This document shows, one piece after another, positions 1 through 6,638 of a DNA stretch of 6,758 bases. The position numbers and the translations under genes were made by a program. The stretch is from Thermoflexales bacterium (GTDB lineage: Bacteria > Chloroflexota > Anaerolineae > Fen-1058). How positions within the stretch are numbered: the stretch's first letter is position 1; each line of letters starts with the position of its first letter. The DNA is taken from the NCBI GenBank assembly GCA_016931085.1, contig JAFGFO010000277.1:1-6758 (forward strand), given 5' to 3'. The notes below the pieces were generated by a model. That model searched no databases. It was not told where the DNA came from and saw nothing but the letters and a program-made list of their open reading frames with translations.

Positions 1-1
1 G

Positions 2-85
2 GACTTGGGCGTCACGACCTGGGAATTGAGTCATTTGCTGGAAGAGCGGGGTTGGGCGGCTTATAACCTTCCTTCGGCAACGTAA
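2..85 (+). CDS. 3' end of an unidentified upstream gene (partial)
   Basis: Reading from base 2 gives 27 codons that end in TAA at 83-85. The peptide begins DLGVTTWELSHLLEERG and finishes YNLPSAT. It looks like a real protein tail: one amphipathic helix (around WELSHLLEERGW) and a short polar end. Of the other two plus frames, one stops at 27-29 and the other at 64-66. The gene would run in the same direction as hsdR, and only 35 nt separate its stop from the hsdR start, so the two may share a transcript. I do not recognise the family, and 27 residues are too few to assign a function. It could also be a chance open stretch. Confidence 0.4.
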   Translation, partial: DLGVTTWELSHLLEERGWAAYNLPSAT

Positions 86-120
86 GCGTTTCCCATCGTG
101 AATATTGTGGGCAGCATATC

Positions 121-2922
121 ATGAGTTCACGCAGCGAAGCCGATACTCGGGCCCGACTCATCGATCCTGCTTTGACCAAAGCCGGCTGGGACGTCGATAA
201 CTCCGACCTGGTCCGCATCGAAATCCCCGTCGATGGGTTCGATCCTGCTGCCTGGAAAGCGCTCGAAGCCAAGCTAAAGTACATCCGCGAGACCGGCGGC
301 ATCTATGAAGTCGAGCTGCCCAAGGGGATCTGCGATTACGCCCTCTATCGCCCCAATGGCGAGATTGTAGCGGTCGTGGAAGCCAAAAAGACCAGCATCG
401 ATCCTCGCCTGGCCGAAGCCCAGGCCGGGTTTTACGTCACCGAGATTGCCAGGCGTCAGAGCTTTAGCCCGTTTGCGTTTATGACCAATGGGCGCGAGAT
501 TTACTTTTGGGACATGGGCCAGGCCAACAAGCGCGAGGTGGCAGGCTTTTTCTCCCCTGACGATCTGGAGAACCTGCTCTATATCCGGCGGAACAAGACG
601 CCCACAAGCTCCGCTTCGATCAATACCGCTATCACCAATCGCAGCTATCAGCAAGAAGCCATCCGGCGCGTGTGCGAAGCCTTTGAACAGGGCAAGCGCA
701 AGGCGCTGTTGGTGATGGCCACCGGCACCGGCAAGACCCGCGTGGCCATGTCGCTGGTGGATATTTTTGTGCGCACCAACCAGGCGCGGCGGATTCTGTT
801 TGTGGCTGACCGCGATGCGCTGGTGTCGCAAGCCAAGACCGATGGCTTTGAGACCTACATTCCCAATGAGCCATGCACGCGCATCTGGACTCACGCGATT
901 GACACAAGTAACCGTCTGTATGCTGCCACGCTGCAAACGCTGAGCAATTGCTTCACAGCCTTTGGCCCGGCTTTCTTCGATCTCATCATCTTTGACGAGG
1001 TCCACCGCTCGATCTTTAACAAGTGGAACGAGGTATTGTCGTACTTTGACGCGCGGATGGTCGGACTGACAGCCACACCCGCCGATTTTATCGATCGCAA
1101 CACGTTCCTGGAATTTGAGTGTTACGACGGCCTGCCCACGTTTTTGTACTCTTACGACGCTGCGGTCCGGGATGGCTACCTGGTGGATTATCAACTCTAT
1201 GCGGCGCAGACCAGGTTTCAGCGCAAGGGCATTCGCGGTGTTGACTTGAGCGAAGAAGAGCGCAACACGCTGATCCAGCAGGGGCTTGACCCCGACGAGC
1301 TTGACTTTTCGGGCACCGACCTGGAGACCAAGGTCAGCAACAAGGGCACGCTGCGCAAACAGTGGGAAGAAATCATGCAGGTGTGCTACAAGGATCAATC
1401 GGGACAATTGCCGGGCAAGATGATCGTCTTTGCGATGACGCAGGAACACGCGCTGCGCCTGGCTGATGCCTTCGAGGAAATGTATCCGCAATATCCCGGC
1501 CTGGTGCAGGTCATCACGCACAAGTCGGAATACAAGGGCACGCTGCTTGAGAGGTTCAAGAAAGAAGACGAGCCTCGCATTGCCATCTCGGTGGATATGC
1601 TCGAGACCGGCGTGGATGTGCCAGAGGCCGTCAACCTGGTCTTTATGCGGCCCGTGCAATCGCATATCAAGCTGTGGCAAATGATCGGGCGAGGCACGCG
1701 CAGCCATGAGACTTGCAGATATTTGGACCGACTGCCCGGCGGCCACAAGACGGGCTTTCTGGTCATTGATTTTTGGGAAAATAACTTTAACAAGAACCCG
1801 CAAGAAGAAATTGCCTCGAGCCTGCCAGTATTGGTCACGATTTTCAATACTCGCCTCCGCTTGTTGGAACAATACCTGGCCAACCAACAGACGCCCCAAG
1901 CGCGGCGCACGATGGCTGATTTGCGTAAGATGATAGCTCGTATCCCGACCGGCTCGTTTTCGGTCAAAAAGGTGTATGCCGAGGTCGAGCCGGCCTGGGC
2001 CGATCCGTTCTGGCGTTATCTCACCCAGGACAAGTTGACTTTCCTCAAGCTCAAGGTCGGCCCGCTGCTGCGATATGCGCCCGATGTGGACGTGCAGGCC
2101 GAAACGTTCACGAGCAAGGTCGAGCGGCTCAAGCTCCAAGTGCAAAGCGACCAAGACGCTTCGGCAACGGCGCAATCCATCGCTGAGGATGTCAGCCGCT
2201 TGCCGGAATTCGTTTACGAGGACCCCAGGCGCAAACAGGCGGCCCAGTTTTGCCTTACACCCCAGTTACGCCAGGCCAGCGCTGCCGAGCTCGACGAAGT
2301 GATGGATATGCTGGCCGAGCAGATGAAAAACAGGCGTGCCAGGCCCAACAATTTCCTGGTGCTGGACCTGCCTGATTACATCGACCTGCGCGGCTATCTG
2401 ATGCTGGCGGGCGGCAGTCAAGCTGTGTACGTGGACGAGTACCGCAAACGCGTCGAACAGCGCGTGCTTGACCTGGCGATAGGCCATCCCACGCTTGAAG
2501 CCATCGGGCGAGGCGAGCAAGTCGACGACCGGCAGTTGATCGAATTGGAGCGCACCTTGCGACAAACGCTGAGCGGCGGCGACGTCGAGCTTTCGGAAGC
2601 CAACATTCGCAGGGCTTATGGGAAGAAGGTGGGGGGACTATTGGAATTTGTGCGTGACTTGCTGGAGCTGGATGGCATCCCCGATTACGCCGATATTGTG
2701 CGCCGCGAGTTTGAGGGCTATATTGCCTGTCATGCGTTCAACGCCGACCAGATCCGTTTCTTGCGGGCAGTACAACACGTCTTTTTGCAAAAGCGCAGGC
2801 TCGTCCGCGCCGACCTGTACGATGCGCCGTTGACCGGTTTTGGCTATGAAGCGGTGGAACGCTGGTTTTCGCCGCAGCAGGTGGACGAGATACTGGCGTT
2901 TACAGATAGCCTGGCTATTTAG
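121..2922 (+). CDS. hsdR: Type I restriction endonuclease subunit R (HsdR)
   Basis: This is the 933-residue motor and nuclease subunit of a type I restriction enzyme. It joins HsdM and HsdS, pulls in DNA with ATP, and cuts DNA lacking methylation at the target site. The N-terminus (SEADTRARLIDPAL) is typical of the family. The PD-(D/E)xK nuclease shows D72 and E87-A-K89. The SF2 helicase follows: Q-tip-like YQQEAI at 176-181, Walker A ATGTGKT at 200-206, DEVH at 292-295, TATP at 317-320, a motif V region with ETGVDVP at 495-501, and motif VI QMIGRGTR at 520-527. The C-terminal helical part, including QIRFLRAVQ and a DLYDAPLTGFG segment, is complete, and total length is normal. I see no frameshift or lost catalytic residue. 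ATG 121 is chosen because the family N-terminus starts there; its ribosome site is weak (GTGGG at 107-111, nine bases before ATG). The stop codon lies within the hsdM Shine-Dalgarno. Confidence 0.96.
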   Translation: MSSRSEADTRARLIDPALTKAGWDVDNSDLVRIEIPVDGFDPAAWKALEAKLKYIRETGGIYEVELPKGICDYALYRPNGEIVAVVEAKKTSIDPRLAEAQAGFYVTEIARRQSFSPFAFMTNGREIYFWDMGQANKREVAGFFSPDDLENLLYIRRNKTPTSSASINTAITNRSYQQEAIRRVCEAFEQGKRKALLVMATGTGKTRVAMSLVDIFVRTNQARRILFVADRDALVSQAKTDGFETYIPNEPCTRIWTHAIDTSNRLYAATLQTLSNCFTAFGPAFFDLIIFDEVHRSIFNKWNEVLSYFDARMVGLTATPADFIDRNTFLEFECYDGLPTFLYSYDAAVRDGYLVDYQLYAAQTRFQRKGIRGVDLSEEERNTLIQQGLDPDELDFSGTDLETKVSNKGTLRKQWEEIMQVCYKDQSGQLPGKMIVFAMTQEHALRLADAFEEMYPQYPGLVQVITHKSEYKGTLLERFKKEDEPRIAISVDMLETGVDVPEAVNLVFMRPVQSHIKLWQMIGRGTRSHETCRYLDRLPGGHKTGFLVIDFWENNFNKNPQEEIASSLPVLVTIFNTRLRLLEQYLANQQTPQARRTMADLRKMIARIPTGSFSVKKVYAEVEPAWADPFWRYLTQDKLTFLKLKVGPLLRYAPDVDVQAETFTSKVERLKLQVQSDQDASATAQSIAEDVSRLPEFVYEDPRRKQAAQFCLTPQLRQASAAELDEVMDMLAEQMKNRRARPNNFLVLDLPDYIDLRGYLMLAGGSQAVYVDEYRKRVEQRVLDLAIGHPTLEAIGRGEQVDDRQLIELERTLRQTLSGGDVELSEANIRRAYGKKVGGLLEFVRDLLELDGIPDYADIVRREFEGYIACHAFNADQIRFLRAVQHVFLQKRRLVRADLYDAPLTGFGYEAVERWFSPQQVDEILAFTDSLAI

Positions 2923-2926
2923 GAGA
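2921..2926 (+). promoter_or_regulatory. Ribosome binding site of hsdM
   Basis: AGGAGA lies four bases before the hsdM ATG at 2931 and shares its first two bases with the hsdR TAG (2920-2922). A ribosome finishing hsdR therefore stops on the hsdM initiation site, which supports coupled translation. It also fixes the hsdM start. Confidence 0.8.
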
Positions 2927-2930
2927 TCGT

Positions 2931-4673
2931 ATGCTCACCGACCCCAAACTCCGCTCTCAAGTTGACCAACTGTGGGACAAGCTCTGGACGGGCGGCCTGA
3001 CCAACCCCATGGATGCCATCGAGCAACTGTCGTACCTGATCTTTCTCAAGCGGCTGGATGACGTCGAGAACCATCAAGAGCGCCAGGCGCAGCGCCGGGG
3101 GCAGGCTTATCGATCGCGCATCCCGGCCGAGATGCGCTGGGGGCAGTGGACGCAGCTCAAGGCCGAAGACGCCCTCAGGGTGCTCAAGGAACGGGTCTTT
3201 CCCTGGTTCCGCCAGTTGGGCGACGAGGGCAGCTCATTCGAGCGTTACATGAAAAACGCCGAGTGCAAGATCAACCGGCCCAGCCTGCTGATTGAAGCTT
3301 GCAAGACGATTGACCAGATTCAACTTTCCAGCCAGAACCAGGACGTACAGGGTGACTTGTACGAGTACCTGTTGAGCAAGCTCAATATTGCCGGGCGTAA
3401 CGGCCAATTCCGCACGCCGCGTCACATTATTCGAATGATGGTGCAGATGATCGATCCCAAGCCAGGCGAGCGCATGGGCGATTTGGCGGGGGGCACGTGC
3501 GGTTTTCCCGTCAACGCGTACCAGTATATCCTGGAAAAGCACACTTCACCCGAGACCTTGGAATACGACGAAGAAGGGATGCCGCACAACCTGGTCGGCG
3601 ATTTGCTGACTGGCGAGCAGCGCGAGTTTTTGCAGACGCGGGCCTTTCGTGCTTATGACAATGATTCCGGCATGACGATGCTGCGCATCGGCTCGATGAA
3701 CCTGATGCTGCACGGCATCGAGTATCCCCGCTTTTACCACATGGACACGCTGTCCAAGGCCTTTAGCGAAGAGCGCGAATACGACGTGATCCTGATGAAC
3801 CCGCCGTTCAAGGGCGCGGTGGACAAGGACGAGGTGAGTGACAGTCTGCCGGGCGACACGCGCAAGTCTGAGCTGCTCTTTGTGCACCTGATTCTGCGGG
3901 CGCTGGATATGGGTGGGCGCTGCGCGGTGATTGTGCCAGACGGGGTGCTGTTCGGCTCCAGCCGGGCGCACGTGGATCTGCGCAAAAAGCTCATAGAGGA
4001 AAACCGGCTGGATGGCGTGGTTTCGATGCCGGGTGGGGTGTTCAAGCCTTACGCGGGCGTTTCGACGGCGGTGTTGCTTTTTACGCGGGGTGCAAACACC
4101 GACCGAGTCTGGTTCTATGACATGGCTCACGACGGCTTTTCGCTCGATGACAAGCGTCAGCCTGTGGCTGAAAACGATATCCCCGATATCCTTGAATGTT
4201 GGCGCAACCGGCACAACCCCGACTTTCGGGCCGCGCGCCAGGCCAGGCTGGAAGAGTTGCGAGCCCAGATTGCGCCGCTCAAGGCCAGGCGCTTGGAGGT
4301 GCAGGCCGAGATCAATCGCTTGACGTTCGCAAGTGTCGTCGCCTCCGAAGACCTGACAGGTTTTCCTCCGATAGACCTGACAGGTTTTCCTAAACCTGTC
4401 AGGTCTGAACTAGACGCCGCCAAGAGCGAGCTGGCCTCCCTTGAAGCTCAGATTGCCCCCCTCCAGGCTCAGATCGACCAACTGACCCGCCAGTTCTGGG
4501 TAGACAAGAAGCAGATCAAAGCCAACAAGTACGATCTCTCCGCCAGCCGCTATCGCCAGGTGGAGCAAGACGAAGCCTACTACGAAAAGCCGCAAGTGAC
4601 GATGGAGCGGCTGCTGGAGTTGGAGCGGGTGATGGCTGAAGAAATTAGGGAGCTAAATGAACTCATCAAATAG
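2931..4673 (+). CDS. hsdM: Type I DNA methyltransferase subunit M (HsdM) with repeat insertion
   Basis: This 580-residue subunit transfers a methyl group from S-adenosylmethionine to adenine N6 at the site chosen by HsdS. The N-terminal helical domain covers roughly 5-135 (VDQLWDKLW, then LIFLKRLDD). The catalytic domain follows: GDLYEYLL from 141, GQFRTPRHII from 158, motif I around D184, and motif IV NPPF at 290-293, the adenine-methyltransferase signature. Motif I is odd: DLAGGTCGF (184-192) instead of the usual DPACGTGGF, though D, A, G-T-x-G-F are kept. After DIPDILECW comes a predicted antiparallel coiled coil, helices about 435-468 and 493-521, before the usual FWVDKKQIKANKYDLS segment at 522. 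Residues 474-492 between the helices are encoded by a palindromic repeat insertion (4350-4406, 19 codons) that keeps the frame. The protein is longer than the common 490-540 residues because of this region. It probably remains functional, but the motif I changes leave doubt. Confidence 0.95.
   Translation: MLTDPKLRSQVDQLWDKLWTGGLTNPMDAIEQLSYLIFLKRLDDVENHQERQAQRRGQAYRSRIPAEMRWGQWTQLKAEDALRVLKERVFPWFRQLGDEGSSFERYMKNAECKINRPSLLIEACKTIDQIQLSSQNQDVQGDLYEYLLSKLNIAGRNGQFRTPRHIIRMMVQMIDPKPGERMGDLAGGTCGFPVNAYQYILEKHTSPETLEYDEEGMPHNLVGDLLTGEQREFLQTRAFRAYDNDSGMTMLRIGSMNLMLHGIEYPRFYHMDTLSKAFSEEREYDVILMNPPFKGAVDKDEVSDSLPGDTRKSELLFVHLILRALDMGGRCAVIVPDGVLFGSSRAHVDLRKKLIEENRLDGVVSMPGGVFKPYAGVSTAVLLFTRGANTDRVWFYDMAHDGFSLDDKRQPVAENDIPDILECWRNRHNPDFRAARQARLEELRAQIAPLKARRLEVQAEINRLTFASVVASEDLTGFPPIDLTGFPKPVRSELDAAKSELASLEAQIAPLQAQIDQLTRQFWVDKKQIKANKYDLSASRYRQVEQDEAYYEKPQVTMERLLELERVMAEEIRELNELIK
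4349..4406 (+). repeat. REP-like palindrome plus half-unit inside hsdM
   Basis: A full palindrome lies at 4373-4406: arm AGACCTGACAGGTTT, loop TCCT, then the perfect reverse-complement arm. A half-unit precedes it: the 19-mer AGACCTGACAGGTTTTCCT occurs at 4349-4367 and again at 4373-4391, a 24-bp direct spacing. In the hsdM frame the block reads DLTGFPPI-DLTGFPKP-VRS. The repeat could have been read through a stop (ACC TGA CAG) or as PDRF in the other two frames; the DLTG frame is used. The loop is the reverse complement of the AGGA loop in the copies after hsdS, so this copy is inverted relative to them. Confidence 0.9.
4647..4652 (+). promoter_or_regulatory. Ribosome binding site of hsdS, inside the hsdM 3' end
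   Basis: AGGGAG ends four bases before the hsdS ATG at 4657. It lies within the last codons of hsdM and supports the choice of that start and coupled translation across the 17-nt overlap. Confidence 0.7.
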
Positions 4674-5904
4674 GTGGGTACGAAGAAAGCTCTCTGATGC
4701 ATACTGGTTTCAAGAAGGACCAGGGGTTCGCCGTTGGCAGTTCACAAACTCCGGTATAAAGTTGCTCAACGTAGCAAATATCACTCAGCGAGGCACACTT
4801 GATCTGATCAAGACGGATAGATATCTTGGTGAGGAAGAGGTTGAACAGAGATATAAACACTTTCTAATCGATGAGGGCGACTTGGTTATTGCCAGTTCTG
4901 GAATCTCATTTGACTTAGATGGGTTCCTGCGCACTAGAGGGGCTTTCGTTTGTAGAGAGCACTTACCATTATGTATGAACACGAGCACAATACGGTTCAA
5001 GAGTAAGGAAGGTGTTTCGGATCTTGGTTTTCTAAAATTCTGGCTAGATTCCTTTGAGTTCAGGGATCAAATCACAAGGCACGTTACTGGGTCAGCACAA
5101 CAGAACTTTGGCCCGTCACACCTAAAATCAACCTGGATTACTCTCCCTCCGCTCCCTGAACAAAAGCGCATTGCCGTCATCCTGGCCAAAGCCGACCGCC
5201 TGCGCCGTCTGCGCCGTTATGCGCTGGAGCTCGGCGACACGTATCTGCAATCGGTGTTCTTGGAGATGTTTGGGGATCCGATCAAAAATCCGAGGGGATG
5301 GGATGTTTCCTCGATTGAGCAGGTGCTTTCTAAAAGCCGAGGTGGAACCAGGACAGGGCCTTTTGGTAGCTCACTCAAGCGAGGTGAGTATGTTGAGTAT
5401 GGAATACCTGTATGGGGTATTGATAACGTAAGGGGAAACGAGTTTGTTGAGGAGGGTTCACTGTTCATCACATCCCTAAAGTACCGTCAGTTGTCAAGAT
5501 ATGCAATAGAGGATGGTGATATTCTGATATCGCGAGCGGGTACTGTAGGGCGAATGTGTGTGGCACGCCCCACCCAATCCCCATCCATTATTGGAACCAA
5601 CTTGGTACGGGTCACAGTTGACACCTCAGTGCTTCTTCCAGAGTACTTCACAGCGCTTTTCACATATTTCGCTAGCAGCGCTGGTCGCTTGAGTATGAGT
5701 AGCGGTGGTACTGCATACTCTTTCGTGAACCCTCGAACTCTCAAGTCTCTGAAGATACCACTTCCTCCTCTCTACCTTCAACAACGGTTCGTTTGTACTG
5801 TCTACAGATTAGAACGTCTCCGTGCCCAGCAGCGCGAAGCCGAGCGCCAGGCCGAGCATCTCTTTCAGACGCTGCTGCATCGGGCGTTTCGAGGAGAGTT
5901 GTAA
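4657..5904 (+). CDS. hsdS: Type I restriction-modification specificity subunit (HsdS)
   Basis: This 415-residue subunit recognises a bipartite DNA target and holds the two HsdM copies, so it sets specificity for both methylation and cutting. It has the usual tandem plan. The first target recognition domain covers about 5-160 (EGPGVRRWQF, LLNVANI, then SGSAQQNFG-like TGSAQQNFG). The central conserved helix starts at LPPLPEQKR (163-171) and ends near EMFGDP. The second recognition domain covers about 213-366 (TGPFGSSLKRGEY, GTVGRM, SSGGTAYSFV). The second conserved helix runs from LPPLYLQQRF (369) to the typical end LLHRAFRGEL. It overlaps hsdM by 17 nt. Composition is mosaic: hand counts give 40% GC at 4801-4860 and 42% at 5461-5520 in the recognition domains, against 63% at 5161-5220 and 67% at 5821-5880 in the helices, as expected if recognition domains arrive by recombination. 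I cannot predict the target sequence. Confidence 0.95.
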   Translation: MNSSNRWVRRKLSDAYWFQEGPGVRRWQFTNSGIKLLNVANITQRGTLDLIKTDRYLGEEEVEQRYKHFLIDEGDLVIASSGISFDLDGFLRTRGAFVCREHLPLCMNTSTIRFKSKEGVSDLGFLKFWLDSFEFRDQITRHVTGSAQQNFGPSHLKSTWITLPPLPEQKRIAVILAKADRLRRLRRYALELGDTYLQSVFLEMFGDPIKNPRGWDVSSIEQVLSKSRGGTRTGPFGSSLKRGEYVEYGIPVWGIDNVRGNEFVEEGSLFITSLKYRQLSRYAIEDGDILISRAGTVGRMCVARPTQSPSIIGTNLVRVTVDTSVLLPEYFTALFTYFASSAGRLSMSSGGTAYSFVNPRTLKSLKIPLPPLYLQQRFVCTVYRLERLRAQQREAERQAEHLFQTLLHRAFRGEL

Positions 5905-5909
5905 GACCT

Positions 5910-5943
5910 AGACCTGACAGGTTTAGGAAAACCTGTCAGGTCT
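5910..5943 (+). repeat. REP-like palindrome copy A after hsdS
   Basis: Arm AGACCTGACAGGTTT at 5910-5924, loop AGGA, perfect reverse-complement arm at 5929-5943. It starts five bases after the hsdS stop codon. It is not followed by a T-run on the plus strand, so it is not a canonical intrinsic terminator, but such a hairpin could protect the 3' end of the hsd mRNA. Confidence 0.92.
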
Positions 5944-5945
5944 TT

Positions 5946-5984
5946 CGAGCCTTGCTGCATCGGGCGTTTCGAGGGGAGTTGTAG
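5946..5984 (+). pseudogene. Remnant of a second hsdS 3' end
   Basis: Thirteen codons read RALLHRAFRGEL and a TAG stop, parallel to QTLLHRAFRGEL and TAA at the true hsdS end. Compared codon by codon, two changes alter the residue (Q to R, T to A) and three are silent (CTG/TTG, GGA/GGG, TAA/TAG). The RALLHRAF version is itself common at HsdS C-termini. This pattern fits a scrap of a different functional hsdS allele better than random decay of a fresh copy. No start or upstream hsdS sequence is attached; the left end abuts palindrome copy A. Confidence 0.5.
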
Positions 5985-5989
5985 GACCT

Positions 5990-6023
5990 AGACCTGACAG
6001 GTTTAGGAAAACCTGTCAGGTCT
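5990..6023 (+). repeat. REP-like palindrome copy B, upstream of the RAYT gene
   Basis: Identical to copy A (loop AGGA, 15-bp arms at 5990-6004 and 6009-6023). It ends two bases before the RAYT Shine-Dalgarno, so the hairpin in mRNA would sit directly upstream of the ribosome site. It forms the left flank of the RAYT gene, with an inverted-loop copy on the right at 6631-6664. Confidence 0.92.
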
Positions 6024-6025
6024 GT

Positions 6026-6031
6026 GGAGAG
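6026..6031 (+). promoter_or_regulatory. Ribosome binding site of the RAYT gene
   Basis: GGAGAG lies four bases before ATG 6036 (GGAG at six). This spacing favours ATG 6036 as the start over the in-frame GTG at 6024, which would overlap the site. Confidence 0.65.
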
Positions 6032-6035
6032 TAGT

Positions 6036-6638
6036 ATGTTACAACCCGTCCCGCTTGAACATGGCAAATACTATCACATCTACAATCGCGGCAACAACCG
6101 CGAGAATCTATTCGTCGAAGATCGCAACTATCGCTACTTTTTGCAGCTCTATGCCAAGTACATCGAGCCGGTAGCCGACACATTTGCGTATTGCCTGATG
6201 CGGAACCATTTTCACGTCTTGATTCGCATCAAAGACCTGACAGGTCTCCAAGACCTGTCAGGTCTGAAGCAGCCCAGCCAGGCTTTCTCTAACCTGTTCA
6301 ACGCCTACGCCCGCGCCTTCAACAAGGTGTATCAACGAACAGGAGCGTTGTTTGAGCGTCCCTTCGGTCGCATTGAAGTGGATTCGGACGTCTATTTTGC
6401 TCGCCTGATCATCTACATTCACCAGAATCCACAAAAGCATGGTTTTGTGGCGGATTTTAGCGAGTGGCCTTTTTCTTCTTATCATACTCTCTTGTCCACT
6501 CAACCGACGCGCCTGAAGCGCGATGAAGTGTTGGGGTGGTTTGGAAGCGCTACGGACCTGGCGGCGACCCATCGTGAATTGGTAGTTGAACAGCACATAG
6601 CAACCCTTGCGCCAGAGGATTATGATTTCAAGACCTGA
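6036..6638 (+). CDS. REP-associated tyrosine transposase (RAYT, Y1/HUH family)
   Basis: A 200-residue single-strand DNA nuclease of the IS200/IS605-like Y1 family, subgroup associated with REP palindromes. Such enzymes cut hairpin DNA through a 5' phosphotyrosine link. Seen, numbering from ATG 6036: YYHIYNRGNN near the start; the HUH metal motif NHFHVL with H58 and H60; FNAYARAFNK and GALFERPF in the middle; the likely catalytic tyrosine Y127 in YIHQNPQKHG; and WPFSSYH. All key residues are present, so the enzyme may be active. Directly after the HUH strand, residues 67-77 (DLTGLQDLSGL) are encoded by a copy of the repeat itself (6233-6265). The stop codon TGA (6636-6638) lies inside the next palindrome. 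A GTG at 6024 could add four residues (MESS). The gene probably has its own expression or reads on from hsd; no promoter is evident. Its end converges on selC. Confidence 0.9.
   Translation: MLQPVPLEHGKYYHIYNRGNNRENLFVEDRNYRYFLQLYAKYIEPVADTFAYCLMRNHFHVLIRIKDLTGLQDLSGLKQPSQAFSNLFNAYARAFNKVYQRTGALFERPFGRIEVDSDVYFARLIIYIHQNPQKHGFVADFSEWPFSSYHTLLSTQPTRLKRDEVLGWFGSATDLAATHRELVVEQHIATLAPEDYDFKT
6233..6265 (+). repeat. REP-like palindrome variant inside the RAYT coding sequence
   Basis: Arms AGACCTGACAGGTCT (6233-6247) and its perfect reverse complement AGACCTGTCAGGTCT (6251-6265), loop CCA. It differs from the other copies by TCT instead of TTT at the inner arm end, which makes each arm a 7-bp inverted repeat around one central base. 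It is read in the DLTG/DLSG frame and has no stop. Confidence 0.88.

Larger units (their letters stand above)
5861..6020 (+). repeat. 80-bp tandem duplication of hsdS tail plus palindrome
   Basis: Bases 5861-5940 and 5941-6020 align without gaps with 7 mismatches (about 91% identity by hand count). Each unit holds the end of an hsdS reading frame (CTGCATCGGGCGTTTCGAGG and stop) followed by one AGACCTGACAGGTTT palindrome. The palindrome part is identical in both; the differences all fall in or next to the hsdS tail. The first unit is the true hsdS end; the second is untranslated unless read through. Confidence 0.9.

Noticed and set aside
35..67. Possible promoter: TTGCTG (35-40) and TATAAC (62-67)
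   Set aside because: The spacing is 21 bases, too long for a standard sigma-70-type promoter, and the elements lie inside a likely coding tail.
274..2175. 633-residue open frame on the minus strand across hsdR
   Set aside because: It lies wholly antisense to a clear hsdR and shows no recognisable domain. Codon bias of a GC-rich gene commonly keeps an antisense frame open.
3546..4214. 222-residue minus-strand open frame across hsdM
   Set aside because: Antisense shadow of the methyltransferase domain, arginine- and histidine-rich, with no motif or ribosome site that I can see.
5793..5984. Plus-strand open frame ending in LLHRAFRGEL, as an independent gene
   Set aside because: Most of it is an out-of-frame shadow of hsdS; only its last 13 codons match an HsdS tail, so these are listed as a remnant.
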